Source: Croceicoccus ponticola
Lineage (GTDB): Bacteria > Pseudomonadota > Alphaproteobacteria > Sphingomonadales > Sphingomonadaceae
Direction of reading: 5' to 3'
Length of the DNA stretch: 64,000 bases
Assembly: GCF_004004515.1 (NCBI RefSeq)
Contig: NZ_RXOL01000004.1
Location: forward strand, 62,001 to 126,000
Shown here: positions 1 through 9,299 of the stretch, one piece after another
Layout of the letters: every line of letters starts with the position of its first letter
How positions within the stretch are numbered: the first letter of the stretch is position 1
The notes under the pieces: model-generated
Database searches by the model: none
Told to the model about the DNA's origin: nothing
Seen by the model: only the letters and a program-made list of their open reading frames with translations
Translations under genes and position numbers: made by a program

Positions 1-1
1 T

Positions 2-1162
2 GGCGCTCTTTACAGCGAGGTGTTTACGCGGTTCCTGGAGGCGCGCATCAAGCGTGCGCAGGGAAGGCAACGCGAGGCGGCGATCATTCTGGAAAACGCC
101 GCCGCCGATATCGCGGGGAACTTCGGCAACCGATCCGACCTTGCCGCAAATTGCGCCGCCTTTCGCGCAGAGTTGTTGTACGAGGAAGATCGCGTCACCG
201 AAGCGCAGGATCTCCTCGGCTGGTCACTCGATCATATGGAACGGTCGGATGCCTGGGTCGACGTCTATGCGGCTGCCTATGTGACAATGGCGCACATCCT
301 GTCTGGCCATGGGCGATATGACGAGGCTCGCGACGTGATGGAGCGCGCCCGGCGTGTCGCTGCGAGACGCGGGCTCGACCAGTTGTCGATGCTGATCGAT
401 ATCTGCGAATTTGACCTCAACCTCGTGCATGGCGGCTCGTTGGACGAGATCGTGGTGACCGCCGAATGCATCGGTCTCGATCGGCTGGCCGATTGGATGT
501 GCGAACAGTCTCCACGATATCGGCCGGTTGCGATCGCCGCCATGCTTGCCCGGATCAGGTTGCGCCTGCTGACCTCGCAATTCGATGCCGCGGCAGTGGA
601 CATCGAAACGATGCGCCGCTGGGCACGCGAGCGCGGTGCCGGGAGGCTGCTGGTCGATGTCGATCTGCTCTCAGCCTATTGCCTCCACCGAACCGGTTGC
701 TTCGAGGAGAGCCGCGATGCGTTCAGTGAAGCCGTGGGCATCGCTATGTTTCAGGACCTGCGCCGTCCGTTCGTCGACTTGCGCACCTTTGTGCAACCCT
801 GCCTCGATGACCTGATCAAGCGGGAGCCCCAGATGGATCGCACCCGCGCGCAATTCGTGAAGATGATCATCCGCTCGGTCGCAAACAGTCGCAACACGGT
901 CACGATGCAGGGCATATTCAGCGAGGCCGAGGCCGAGGTGCTGAATTATCTGAGCCAAGGCCATTCGAACAAGGAAATCGCCCGGTTGATCGGGATGTCA
1001 CCCGACACCGTGAAATACCGCCTCAAGGCCGTGTTCAAGAAGCTGGGGGTGAGCAAGCGCCGCGACGCGGTTCGCATGTCCGCCGAGCGCGGCTTTCTGA
1101 ACGGGGTAGCGGGCCTGCCTGCAACTACCGACAGGATGCGCGAAGCGGACCTGCTCGACTGA
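2..1162 (+). CDS. LuxR-family regulator, C-terminal part (5' end outside window)
   Basis: The frame is open to the left edge, so this is the C-terminal ~386 residues of a larger protein; a GTG at 20 is only an internal codon. The body is alpha-helical, TPR/MalT-like. The last ~65 residues form a LuxR helix-turn-helix with the motif FSEAEAEVLNYLSQGHSNKE followed by the IGMSPDTVKYRLK recognition helix. The long helical arm before the HTH suggests the large ATP-dependent LuxR (LAL/MalT-like) class, but its ATPase domain would lie upstream and cannot be seen. It is convergent with the MFS/IclR/SDR/ALDH operon, 4 bp away, so it may control a neighbouring catabolic function; that is inference. Confidence 0.85.
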   Translation, partial: GALYSEVFTRFLEARIKRAQGRQREAAIILENAAADIAGNFGNRSDLAANCAAFRAELLYEEDRVTEAQDLLGWSLDHMERSDAWVDVYAAAYVTMAHILSGHGRYDEARDVMERARRVAARRGLDQLSMLIDICEFDLNLVHGGSLDEIVVTAECIGLDRLADWMCEQSPRYRPVAIAAMLARIRLRLLTSQFDAAAVDIETMRRWARERGAGRLLVDVDLLSAYCLHRTGCFEESRDAFSEAVGIAMFQDLRRPFVDLRTFVQPCLDDLIKREPQMDRTRAQFVKMIIRSVANSRNTVTMQGIFSEAEAEVLNYLSQGHSNKEIARLIGMSPDTVKYRLKAVFKKLGVSKRRDAVRMSAERGFLNGVAGLPATTDRMREADLLD

Positions 1163-1166
1163 CGCC

Positions 1167-2495
1167 TCAGCCCGGTGCGGTTGGAGGTGCGGCGCGCAAA
1201 GCGCGCGGCAGAAGCACCAGCATCGTCGCCGCGACAAGCCCGCCCGCCCCCATGACAAGCGCAACCGTCAGCAGCCCCGCCCCGCTGGCAAACAGTCCCC
1301 CGGCGATGACCGGGCCGACTGCCGATCCGCCCCGTCCTACGCCGATCACAAAGCCGATACCGCTGCCGCGCAAGTTCGCCGGAAAGGTCTGAGCCAGGAT
1401 CGGATAAAGGCCGACGACACCCGCGTTGATGAAAAAGGCGGCGACTGCCACAGAGATCGAGATCGTCGCGATCGTCTCGAGGCCAGTGCCGAAAACTGCG
1501 ATCGCTGCTGACCCTGCAACCATGGCGGCAATGACGAGCGGCCGAACGGTGAAACGTTGTGACGCCAGGCCGATCAGCACTGCCGCCGCCAGATTACCGA
1601 CGTTGGCGGCCACCAGCACGCGCCCCGCGTCGGCATCGGCAAATCCCATGTCAGCCACGATCTTGGGCACCCACTTCATCACGAAATAGAACAGCATGAT
1701 CTGGGCGAAATAGGCGATGGTCAGCAACACCGTGACGGCGGCGAAGCGCTTTGAAAAAAGAGTAAGGATGGACTGGCCCACATCGCCTGCACCAAGCTCG
1801 GGAAGATGCGACAGGTGTTCGTGGCCCAACTTGCCGAGCGTGCGATTTATCCTTGCAAGTGCCCCCGCCGGACGTCGCGCAGCAAGCGACTGGACGGATT
1901 CGGGAACGAAGACTGCCGCCAACGGCAACATCACCAAGGTCGCGATCCCGCCGAAGACGAAGACGCTGCGCCATTCGCCGCTGCTTTCCAGCAAATAGGA
2001 TGCGACCAGTCCGCCGAAAATCGCGCCTGTCGAATAGCCGGCGATATTCAGCGATACGTTGAGGCCGCGGCGCCGCGCGTTCGAGTATTCGGCGACCATC
2101 GCACTGGTCGCGGAGAGCATTCCGCCAATGCCGAGTCCGGTAAACAACCGCGTGGCCGAAAGCATCGTCACCGACGTTGCCAGAGCCGATGCCAACATCC
2201 CGACAGCCATGACCGCGAGACAGAGGAGGATTGTCGGACGTCGGCCGATGCGGTCGGCAACGTTCCCGAGCAAGACCGAGCCAGCAGCCATGCCGATCAA
2301 TTCCATGGATAGGACCACCCCGAGAACGGCCGGGTCGATGCTCCATTCGCGGGCGATGCCGGGCGCGGCAAAGCTGATGGCAAGGACATCGAAGCCATCG
2401 AGCGCATTGAGCGCGATACAGATGACGACAACAAGGATCTGACGCCAATGCATGGGCGTCTGGTCCAGCGTTTTACTCGGATCGGCGAGGCTCAC
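1167..2495 (-). CDS. MFS transporter, aromatic acid:H+ symporter (AAHS)-like
   Basis: A 442-residue polytopic membrane protein with about 12 transmembrane segments. The first helix holds the DGFD motif typical of AAHS transporters, and the loop between helices 2 and 3 carries the MFS signature GNVADRIGRRP. The GTG at 2495 is chosen because GGAGGG lies 7 nt upstream; longer in-frame starts would run into the IclR gene. It is the last gene of a minus-strand operon (ALDH, SDR, IclR, MFS) and probably imports the aromatic or carboxylic substrate of that pathway. The substrate cannot be read from the sequence. Confidence 0.85.
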   Translation of the reverse strand: MSLADPSKTLDQTPMHWRQILVVVICIALNALDGFDVLAISFAAPGIAREWSIDPAVLGVVLSMELIGMAAGSVLLGNVADRIGRRPTILLCLAVMAVGMLASALATSVTMLSATRLFTGLGIGGMLSATSAMVAEYSNARRRGLNVSLNIAGYSTGAIFGGLVASYLLESSGEWRSVFVFGGIATLVMLPLAAVFVPESVQSLAARRPAGALARINRTLGKLGHEHLSHLPELGAGDVGQSILTLFSKRFAAVTVLLTIAYFAQIMLFYFVMKWVPKIVADMGFADADAGRVLVAANVGNLAAAVLIGLASQRFTVRPLVIAAMVAGSAAIAVFGTGLETIATISISVAVAAFFINAGVVGLYPILAQTFPANLRGSGIGFVIGVGRGGSAVGPVIAGGLFASGAGLLTVALVMGAGGLVAATMLVLLPRALRAAPPTAPG

Positions 2496-2535
2496 AGTAT
2501 ACCCTCCGTACGGGTGGTGCCTGTGGCCCACCCTT

Positions 2536-3273
2536 CTATTCTTGCAGATGATCCAGCATTGCGATCTGCTTCGCGATGATCGCCGCGATCGCGGAGCGGC
2601 GATCGAGGCAACGCGAGACCGGGCCGACCACCACCGCCGACAGCCGTTGCCCGCGATAAGGCAGCGGCAGCGACACGCCGGCAAGGTCGGGCGTATATTC
2701 GGCATTGCTTTGGTGGAACCCGCGTTCCTTCCCGGCCGCGAGTTCGGCTTCCACCGCCTCGGCGCTGTCCGGTGTCGTCGGCGAAAAAGTCTCGAACGTC
2801 AGGCGCCGGTAAAGGCGCTGCCGCTCGTCGCGTGACATCTGGGCCATCAAAGCCCGCCCGGCGGAACTGGCGTAGATCGGGACCTGTGATCCGATCGATG
2901 TCGTGTAGCGAACCGGTTGAGAAGATTCCTGCACATCGAGAAAGATTGCCTGGTCGCCCGCCATTGCCGCGATAAGCGAGGTTTCTCCGGTTTCGCGGAC
3001 GAGCGTGCGCACGAACGCATGCAATTCGTTTGGCACCGGGTCGGAACGGGTAACCCGCTCGGCCAGATCGAGCCACCGCGGGCTGGGATAGTATCCACCA
3101 CGAGGGCGCGGTTCGTAGAGATAGCCTTTCGCCGCCATAGTGCCGACCAGCTTGAAAGTGCTCGAACGCGGCCAACCGAGTTCTTCGGCAATTTCGGCCG
3201 CGGTAGCGGGCGACAGCCGCCGGGCAAAGTATTCGAGGATTTCGAGCGTGTTTTCGGCGCGACGAACCGTCAT
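2536..3273 (-). CDS. IclR-family transcriptional regulator
   Basis: A 245-residue protein with an N-terminal winged helix (about residues 5-65, including LSPATAAEIAEELGWPRSST) and a C-terminal IclR effector domain with the usual IYASSAGRALMA segment and a VSLPLP strand near the end. The ATG at 3273 is preferred because AGGA stands 6 nt upstream; an in-frame ATG at 3288 has no Shine-Dalgarno sequence. It lies between the SDR (26-41 bp upstream) and the MFS gene (40 bp downstream) on the same strand. It is probably the local regulator of this operon, responding to the imported substrate. Confidence 0.9.
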   Translation of the reverse strand: MTVRRAENTLEILEYFARRLSPATAAEIAEELGWPRSSTFKLVGTMAAKGYLYEPRPRGGYYPSPRWLDLAERVTRSDPVPNELHAFVRTLVRETGETSLIAAMAGDQAIFLDVQESSQPVRYTTSIGSQVPIYASSAGRALMAQMSRDERQRLYRRLTFETFSPTTPDSAEAVEAELAAGKERGFHQSNAEYTPDLAGVSLPLPYRGQRLSAVVVGPVSRCLDRRSAIAAIIAKQIAMLDHLQE

Positions 3274-3314
3274 CGTCTTTCCTACCATCCGCGCGGTTCG
3301 GACGCCCGCGCATC

Positions 3315-4079
3315 TTAGCGAGCGGTAAACCCGCCATCGACAGGCAACGCAACCCCCGTCACAAAACTTGCCTCATTCGATGAAAGCCAGATCACCGCAT
3401 CGGCGACTTCGCCGGCCTGGACGAGCCGGCCCATCGGCACGGCGGCCATCAACTTCGCCTCGTTCGCGGCGGCCTCGGCAGGGTCGCCGCTACGTCCGGT
3501 AAATCCAACCTTCATCGGAGTATCCGCAAGTCCGGGGCAAACCACATTGACGCGGATATTGTCCGGCGCCAGCGCCAGCGCCAGCGACTTGGTGAGGCCA
3601 ACCACCGCCCATTTGGCGGCCGAGTAGATCGGGCTCATCATCGAGCCGACAAGGCCTGACACGGACGATGTGAATACGATCGAGCCGCCGCCTCGCGCCC
3701 GCATGTGCCTTATCACCTGCCCCGCACCGATCGTGGCGGACGTGACGTTGAGGTCGATCGCCTTGCGATAGGCCGCGATGTCCAGGTCTTCTACCGATGC
3801 GGGTCCGGGCATTCCGGCATGGGCCCACAAGATGTCCGCTCCACCCAAGGCGGCGACCGCCGATTCGATGCTGTCGCGCGCGTCGTCTTCGCGCGACAGG
3901 TCGGCGCGGATCGGGAATACCGTGTCGACACCGAACGTATCGACGAGTGCGGAAAGCGCCGCCATGTCGATGTCGATCGCCGCGACGCGGGCGCCTTCAC
4001 GTACGAAGCGCTCGACCCCTGCACGCCCCATGCCCGAAGCCGCCGCGGTGACAATTGCCAGTTTGCCTTCCAGACGCAT
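3315..4079 (-). CDS. Short-chain dehydrogenase/reductase (SDR)
   Basis: A 254-residue classical SDR. It has a TAAASGMG cofactor loop at residues 11-18, an AHAG element (the NNAG equivalent) at 86-89, and a catalytic set of N111, S139, Y152 and K156 (YSAAK). The D-I-D after strand 2 favours NAD(H). The ATG at 4079 has GAGGAG 7 nt upstream. A TTG at 4094 would overlap the ALDH stop and is less likely. It sits 11 bp after the ALDH gene in the same operon, so an alcohol-to-aldehyde-to-acid sequence with the ALDH is plausible. The substrate is unknown. Confidence 0.9.
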   Translation of the reverse strand: MRLEGKLAIVTAAASGMGRAGVERFVREGARVAAIDIDMAALSALVDTFGVDTVFPIRADLSREDDARDSIESAVAALGGADILWAHAGMPGPASVEDLDIAAYRKAIDLNVTSATIGAGQVIRHMRARGGGSIVFTSSVSGLVGSMMSPIYSAAKWAVVGLTKSLALALAPDNIRVNVVCPGLADTPMKVGFTGRSGDPAEAAANEAKLMAAVPMGRLVQAGEVADAVIWLSSNEASFVTGVALPVDGGFTAR

Positions 4080-4090
4080 AGCCTGTCTCC

Positions 4091-5560
4091 TCAATTGGCG
4101 AAGGGGTCGGCAAACGTGCCGGTGGTGGAAATGACGGTGGTGCGGGTTTCAAGATAGGAATCGAGCGCCTCGATCCCGTTTTCGCGGCCCCAACCGCTCT
4201 GCTTGACGCCGCCATAGGGGGTCGACCAGCGAATGTAGCGAAAGGTGTTGACCCAGACCATGCCGGCATCAATCCGGTTGGCGACGCGATGTGCGCGTCC
4301 GACATCCCCGGTCCACAGGCCAGCGGTCAGTCCATAACGGGTGCCGTTGGCGATCGCGATCGCCTCCTCTTCCCCGTCGAACGGTATGATCGCCGCAACC
4401 GGGCCAAAGATCTCCTCCTGCTCGATCCGCATGCCGGGTGCCACGTCGGCAAAGACCGTCGGTTCGACGAAATAGCCGTTTTCCATGCCCGAAGGCGCGA
4501 GACGCGATCCGCCCGCGATGAGGTTAGCGCCCGCTGCCTTGCCCAGTTCGATGTAGTCCAAGGTCTTGGCCAATTGCTCGGCGTGTGCCTGCGGCCCCAT
4601 GTGCGTGGCCGGGTCGAGCGGATTGCCGACCCTGACGCGACCGGCCCGCTCGCGGAAAGCTTCGACGACACGGTCGTAGATCGGAGATTCGACGAGCACG
4701 CGCGAACCCAGCGCACAGCTTTGGCCGCACAGGGCCCAGGCCGATCCAGTGGCAGCGTTTACCGCCTGCTCGACGTCGGCATCGGCAAAGATGATATGCG
4801 GTGCCTTGCCGCCCAATTCGAAGCTGAACCGCTTGAGCGTATCCGCCCCGGTCTTGAGGATTGTCTTGGCAGTCGCGCCCTCGCCCGTGAAGGCGATCTT
4901 GTCGACATCGGCGTGCGCCACGAGATGCGCGCCAGCCGTCGCCCCGTCGCCGGGCACGATGTTGACAACGCCCGCGGGAAATCCCGCTTCCTGAAAGATT
5001 TCGCCTAGCGCCAATGAAGAAGCCGGCGTTTGTTCAGCGGGCTTGAGCACGACGGTACAGCCGGCGGCCAACGCTGGGCCGAGCTTCCACGTCGCCGCCA
5101 TTAGCGGTACATTCCAAGGTGTTATCGTGCCGACTACGCCAACCGGCACGCGCGAGGTGAAGGCATGGACGCTGTCGTCCATCGGGATAGTTCGACCCGA
5201 TAGCTTGTCGGCCAGTGATGCGAACCATTGCCAATATTGAGGATGCAAACCGATGTCGCCGCGCGATTCTCGAATGGCACGACCGTTGTCACGCGATTCG
5301 ATTTGAGCAAGCGCTTCGACCCGCGTCGCATAGAGGTCAGCAAACTTGCGAAGCAAGGCCGCACGTTCCCACGGAGCCATCTTCCTCCATGGCCCGGCAA
5401 AAGCCTCGCGCGCCGCAGCCACCGCTCGATCGACGTCTGCCCGACCGCCATAGGCGACATCCCCCCATGGCCGACCAGTCGACGGATCCGTCGATGGCCG
5501 CAGGCCTCCATCGATAGGCTTTACCCATTCACCGCCGATGTAAAGCCTATCGAACTGCAC
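4091..5560 (-). CDS. Aldehyde dehydrogenase (NAD(P)+-dependent)
   Basis: A 489-residue ALDH-superfamily enzyme, full length for the family. N150 (in TITPWN), the general base E248 (in FELGGK) and the catalytic C282 (in GQSCALGSR) are all present. The start is GTG at 5560 with a GGGGGC element upstream. It is the first gene of the four-gene minus-strand operon. The sequence resembles the betaine-aldehyde/benzaldehyde-type group, but specificity is not decidable. Immediately upstream (5.65 kb) is an IS6-family remnant, so the native promoter region may have been altered. Confidence 0.92.
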   Translation of the reverse strand: MQFDRLYIGGEWVKPIDGGLRPSTDPSTGRPWGDVAYGGRADVDRAVAAAREAFAGPWRKMAPWERAALLRKFADLYATRVEALAQIESRDNGRAIRESRGDIGLHPQYWQWFASLADKLSGRTIPMDDSVHAFTSRVPVGVVGTITPWNVPLMAATWKLGPALAAGCTVVLKPAEQTPASSLALGEIFQEAGFPAGVVNIVPGDGATAGAHLVAHADVDKIAFTGEGATAKTILKTGADTLKRFSFELGGKAPHIIFADADVEQAVNAATGSAWALCGQSCALGSRVLVESPIYDRVVEAFRERAGRVRVGNPLDPATHMGPQAHAEQLAKTLDYIELGKAAGANLIAGGSRLAPSGMENGYFVEPTVFADVAPGMRIEQEEIFGPVAAIIPFDGEEEAIAIANGTRYGLTAGLWTGDVGRAHRVANRIDAGMVWVNTFRYIRWSTPYGGVKQSGWGRENGIEALDSYLETRTTVISTTGTFADPFAN

Positions 5561-5651
5561 GCGACTGCCCCCAAATTGTCTTACATATGAGATAATTTAT
5601 TTCTACATGGAGATTATGTCAATCTCTCCGTTCGGCAGTAGGTTAATGTCG

Positions 5652-5890
5652 GGGTGCTGACGTCTAACGCTAAACGGTCTCCACCTGCGGCGCTTCGCCG
5701 CCTAGTGGATCCGGCATGAATCCCATTTCGTTTAAACGACAGCGCTGTCCGCTGGATGTGATCCGGCTTGGTGTTTGACTCTGCTATCGCTTCGCACTCA
5801 GCCTGCGGGACGTCGAGGATCTGCTCGCCGAACGGGGGATCGATCTCTGTTACGAGACGGTCCCGTGCTGGGCGAACAAGTTCGGGCCCC
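5652..5890 (+). pseudogene. IS6-family subtype-B element remnant: left end plus transposase N-terminus
   Basis: A left end reading GGGTGCTGACGTCTAACGCT begins near 5652, followed by an ATG at 5716. The translation matches the first ~58 residues of the 233-residue subtype-B transposase found intact at 42.3 kb. An in-frame TGA at 5776-5778 replaces the Trp codon of LGVWLYYRF. Homology stops near 5890 and the catalytic part is missing, so this copy is dead. The remaining sequence to 6098 shows no gene I can recognise and includes the leader of the dehydrogenase at 6099. Confidence 0.8.
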
Positions 5891-6098
5891 TCTTTATCTG
5901 CCTGCCTCCCACAATTCCCCATGTCGTCGTGCAAGGAATGCAATAAGCGGTTGCCAGAGAACCGAAATGCCGCTCATTTATCAAGCAGGCGCCACCCGGC
6001 CGGAGAGAGACGGTGGAGGGTCATGCCGCGATCATCCTGCATACAGGGTGGCGTGAGTACCGTTCAATAAGGCAGCCATAACAATTTGGGATGATGGG

Positions 6099-7751
6099 AT
6101 GAAGCAAGGCAGTACACCGCGCGTACGTTATCTGACACTGGCGCTGGCGGGCGCGACCGCGGCGATCGGCGTCAGCGGCTTGCTGACCGCATCGCAGGGC
6201 GAAGCGAAGGTGCAGGCTCCGGCGGGCGAAACTCGTTTTTGGGTCGAGGAGGTCGCTGTCGATCTCGACCGCCCGTGGGAAATGACGTGGCTACCCAATG
6301 GCGACATGCTGCTTACCGAAAGGCCCGGCCGCCTTCGCATCGTTCGGAACGGCAAGCTCTTGCCCGATGCCGTGACCGGCACGCCCGAAGTGCTTTCGAC
6401 CAGCATGTTCGACGGTCTGCTCGACGTAAAGGCCGATCCCGATTTTGCCAGCAACGGCATGCTCTACCTCACCTTCATGACCGGCGACGACAACGCGCGC
6501 GTCGGCCACATCATGAAGGCGCATTATGCCAACGGCGCGCTGACCGATCAGAAGGTGATCTTTACCACTGCGGTTCCGGCCCCGGCGGGTGGGCCGAACA
6601 TCATGCGCATCCTCTTCCTGCCCGACAAGACGATGTTAGTCGGCATGGGTTCAGGCGGACAGGGCAGCCGCGGCATGGTCCAGCGGCTCGACAACCATGC
6701 CGGCAAGATCATCCACCTGAACCGCGACGGCAGCGCCGTGGCCGACGGGCCGATGGCCAAGACCGAAAGTGCACTGCCCGAAATATGGGCGATGGGTTTT
6801 CGCAACCCAACCGGCATAGCGCGCACCACCGACGGTGAAATCTGGGCCATCGACGTCGGGCCCAAGGGCGGCGACGAGCTGAACCTTGTGAAGCCGGGCG
6901 GCAATTATGGCTGGCCGCAGGTGACTTGGGGTTTCGATTATTCCGGGCGCGCTATGTCGGAACAGCAGGACGGCGGCGATTACGTCGATCCGGTCGCGAA
7001 CTGGGCCCCCTCGCGCGCGCCGTCCGGCCTCATCCAGTATACCGGCGACCGTTTTCCCGAATGGAAGGGCGACCTGTTCACCGGCGAACTGATGGGCCAC
7101 GTCATCCGCCGGATCCGGGTGAAAGGCGGCAAGGTCGTGCTGGAAGAAGCGCTGATCGGCGACTTTAACGAACGCATCCGCACGGTTGCACAAGGGCCGG
7201 ACGGTTACATCTATGCACTGACGGATTCGTCGAGCGGGCGGCTTCTGCGCCTGCGCCCCGGCGAGCCGACCGCATCGGAAAAGGCAAAGGTCGCCAAGCC
7301 ATCCTCCGCTCCGACCGATGCCGGCATGTTCGGCGACTTCGCCAACCGCGGCGTGTATCAGGAAAAGTTCTCGCAGATCATGAACAACTTCAAGTACGAC
7401 GAAACGCGTGCGAAAAAGCTGTTCGGCCAAAACTGCGCGGCCTGCCACAACGCGGGTACGTTCAAGAGCGGAGAGATGGGACCCGATCTCAATACCGTCT
7501 ATTTCCGCAAGTCTGGCACTCTGCCCGGCTACAACTACTCGGCAGCGATGGCCGATCCGAAGACTCAGGTGACGTGGGACGGCTTCAGCCTGCAGGCCTT
7601 CATCGCCAATCCGCAGTCCTATTACCCGGGAACGAAGATGGCGGTCCCGCCTATCAACGACTTTGAGGTAGTGCTACAACTCGACGCCTATCTGAAGTCG
7701 CTGAGCCAACCCGAAACAGTCACCGGAACCGGTGCGCAGGTCGGGCACTGA
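6099..7751 (+). CDS. PQQ-dependent sugar dehydrogenase (glucose/sorbosone type) fused to cytochrome c
   Basis: A 550-residue periplasmic protein. It has an N-terminal signal peptide or anchor (about residues 1-37, cut near GEAKVQ), a six-bladed propeller of the glucose/sorbosone dehydrogenase family (about 45-385; motifs RPWEMTWLPNGDML, FRNPTGIA, GDELNLVKPGGNYGWP), and a C-terminal cytochrome c domain with one heme site C446-A-A-C-H450 and a candidate axial Met in PGTKMAVP. The family oxidises sugars or related alcohols with PQQ and passes electrons to heme c. It stands alone between IS remnants; no PQQ biosynthesis gene is in the window. Confidence 0.85.
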   Translation: MKQGSTPRVRYLTLALAGATAAIGVSGLLTASQGEAKVQAPAGETRFWVEEVAVDLDRPWEMTWLPNGDMLLTERPGRLRIVRNGKLLPDAVTGTPEVLSTSMFDGLLDVKADPDFASNGMLYLTFMTGDDNARVGHIMKAHYANGALTDQKVIFTTAVPAPAGGPNIMRILFLPDKTMLVGMGSGGQGSRGMVQRLDNHAGKIIHLNRDGSAVADGPMAKTESALPEIWAMGFRNPTGIARTTDGEIWAIDVGPKGGDELNLVKPGGNYGWPQVTWGFDYSGRAMSEQQDGGDYVDPVANWAPSRAPSGLIQYTGDRFPEWKGDLFTGELMGHVIRRIRVKGGKVVLEEALIGDFNERIRTVAQGPDGYIYALTDSSSGRLLRLRPGEPTASEKAKVAKPSSAPTDAGMFGDFANRGVYQEKFSQIMNNFKYDETRAKKLFGQNCAACHNAGTFKSGEMGPDLNTVYFRKSGTLPGYNYSAAMADPKTQVTWDGFSLQAFIANPQSYYPGTKMAVPPINDFEVVLQLDAYLKSLSQPETVTGTGAQVGH

Positions 7752-7829
7752 GCGAACGTCAGAGACAAGCCTGAAGGCTCACCCATCGGCGCGGGACACG
7801 AACCTGTTCCGCGCCCGCTCCCCTTAGTC

Positions 7830-7946
7830 GGTGGTGTCCGTCCGACGCTAAACCTTCTCCACTTGGCGCAGATAGGACCATGTGTCGACGCGCTCATGCT
7901 GCAAGATTTTGCCACTTGGCGAGAGCAGCCGAGCGGCGAGTCTTGT
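7830..7946 (-). pseudogene. IS6-family subtype-A remnant: shared left end and transposase C-terminus only
   Basis: An IS end (GGTGGTGTCCGTCCGACGCT) starts at 7830. The minus strand from 7946 to 7894 encodes only the last 16 transposase codons (KTRRSAALAKWQNLAA) and the stop. The element is cut at 7946, exactly where the next IS left end begins. This is one layer of a nested IS array. Confidence 0.75.
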
Positions 7947-8787
7947 GGTGGTGTCAGTCCAATGCGAACTCGTCTCCACCGGGCGCAAGGAAGCCCAGAC
8001 GATTACGCCCTCATGCCGCAAGATTCTGCCACTCGGCCAAGGCGGCCGAGCGACGGGTCTTGTAAGTCTGGCGATCGACGAGGTGGCGTTCCTGGTTAAA
8101 GTGATTGTGAATGGAAGCGTGAACCGACGCGAATTTCTGTAGCGACTTCATTTGCCTGAATCTCAGCATCGCTCGCTCTCGTCGCCGGAACGGGAGGTGC
8201 GAATTCTCGGCGCGATTGTTCAACCATCTTCCCATCTCGCGACAGTCCTGGTTGCCGAGTTCCTTCATGGCGGCAGGGTAGGATTTCAGGCCATCCGTGA
8301 CAATTGTTTCAGCCTTGCCATGACGCTTCAGAGCTTTCTTCAAGAACGCCAGCGCCGCGGATTTGTCCCGTTTCTTGGTGACATAGCTTTCGAGCACTTC
8401 GCCCTCGTGATCAACGGCACGCCACATGTAGTGCCGCTCGCCATTGATCTTCACAAAGACCTCATCCAGATGCCACCACCATTGGCGGAAGCCCTTCATT
8501 CTACTGACACGCTGCCGGCGAATATCAGCCGCAAACATCGGACCGAACCGATTCCACCAGAGCCGCACCGTTTCATGGCAGATGTCGATCCCGTATTTAA
8601 ACAGCAGATCCTCGACGTTGCGTAAGCTCAACGGGTACCGGACATACAGCATCACCGCCATGCGGATCACTTCAGGCGATGAGTTGAAATACCGGAATGG
8701 GCTGGCTGGTTTGCGGGGTCTAGGCATGGACCCGTATTACCCTCGCCCGATCACTTTTCCATCAGGTACGTTTGCTTTGACAGTGCC
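7947..8787 (-). mobile_element. IS6-family element, subtype A, complete (841 bp)
   Basis: Bounded on the left by GGTGGTGTCAGTCC (7947) and on the right by TTTGACAGTGCC (ending 8787). The two outer ends are imperfect inverted repeats of the form GG-(T/C)-(G/A)-N-TGTCA. It contains one intact transposase gene. The 8 bases on each side differ (AGTCTTGT and AACCTCTG), so there is no target-site duplication. It lies directly against the older remnant at 7830-7946. Confidence 0.8.
8011..8727 (-). CDS. IS6-family transposase (subtype A), intact
   Basis: A 238-residue DDE transposase of the IS6/IS26 family. It has an N-terminal helix-turn-helix region (RYPLSLRNVEDLLFKYGIDI), a first catalytic Asp in WHLDEVFVKINGE, a second in IVTDGLKSYPAA, and a Glu in NNRAENSHLPFRRRERAM. 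No frameshift or stop is seen, so it may be active. A near-identical C-terminal half occurs at 33.46-33.90 kb, which suggests recent duplication or gene conversion. Confidence 0.93.
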   Translation of the reverse strand: MPRPRKPASPFRYFNSSPEVIRMAVMLYVRYPLSLRNVEDLLFKYGIDICHETVRLWWNRFGPMFAADIRRQRVSRMKGFRQWWWHLDEVFVKINGERHYMWRAVDHEGEVLESYVTKKRDKSAALAFLKKALKRHGKAETIVTDGLKSYPAAMKELGNQDCREMGRWLNNRAENSHLPFRRRERAMLRFRQMKSLQKFASVHASIHNHFNQERHLVDRQTYKTRRSAALAEWQNLAA

Positions 8788-8876
8788 AACCTCTGTCATG
8801 GACGCCTCCTTCTCTTAGGTGATCGATGAACACCTACCTTGGCACATAGATGCCGTCGGGGGGCGTCCACCCCATC

Positions 8877-9136
8877 ATCTCATCGAGGTTCCAACGCCAA
8901 TGCCGGAAACCGCGCATTCGGCTGACGCGCCGTCGCCGAATTTCTGCGGCGAACATTGGCCCGAACCGATTCCACCACAGCCAAACCGTCTCGTGGCAAA
9001 GGTCGTAACCGCGCTCGAAAAGGAGGTCCTCGACGTTGCGCAGCGACAGCGGATATCGCACGTACAGCATCACGACCATGCGGATGATATCTGTTGACGA
9101 ATGGAAGTATCGGAATGGATTATCGGCCTTGCTCAT
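8877..9136 (-). pseudogene. IS6-family subtype-A transposase, N-terminal fragment
   Basis: Encodes the first ~86 residues (MSKADNPFRYFHSSTDIIRM onward, to RWNLDEM) of a 236-residue transposase. The frame then runs into unrelated sequence (MGWTPPDGIYVPR), so the catalytic domain is lost. The gene's 5' side keeps a right IS end, TTTTGACACTGCC, ending at 9187. Bases 8788-8876 between this fragment and the intact IS show no recognisable gene. Confidence 0.85.
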
Positions 9137-9174
9137 ACGGCCGGATTACAAGCCCTGCCCCTGCTCGACCATCC

Positions 9175-9201
9175 TTTTGACACTGCCCCTTTGACACCAC
9201 C
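9175..9201. repeat. Two stacked IS right ends
   Basis: The right end CTTTTGACACTGCC (to 9187) is followed at once by a second end, CCTTTGACACCACC (9188-9201). This mirrors the stacked left ends elsewhere in the window and suggests one element inserted precisely at the end of another. Host sequence resumes before the gene at 9300. Confidence 0.55.
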
Positions 9202-9299
9202 TTTGTCGCAGGTGAAATGGGCCCAAACAAAACTAAGGTGCCCTTTAGATTTGAGACGCAGCGGAGCAGCAAACTTCGCGCAGGGATGAGGGGACCGAG

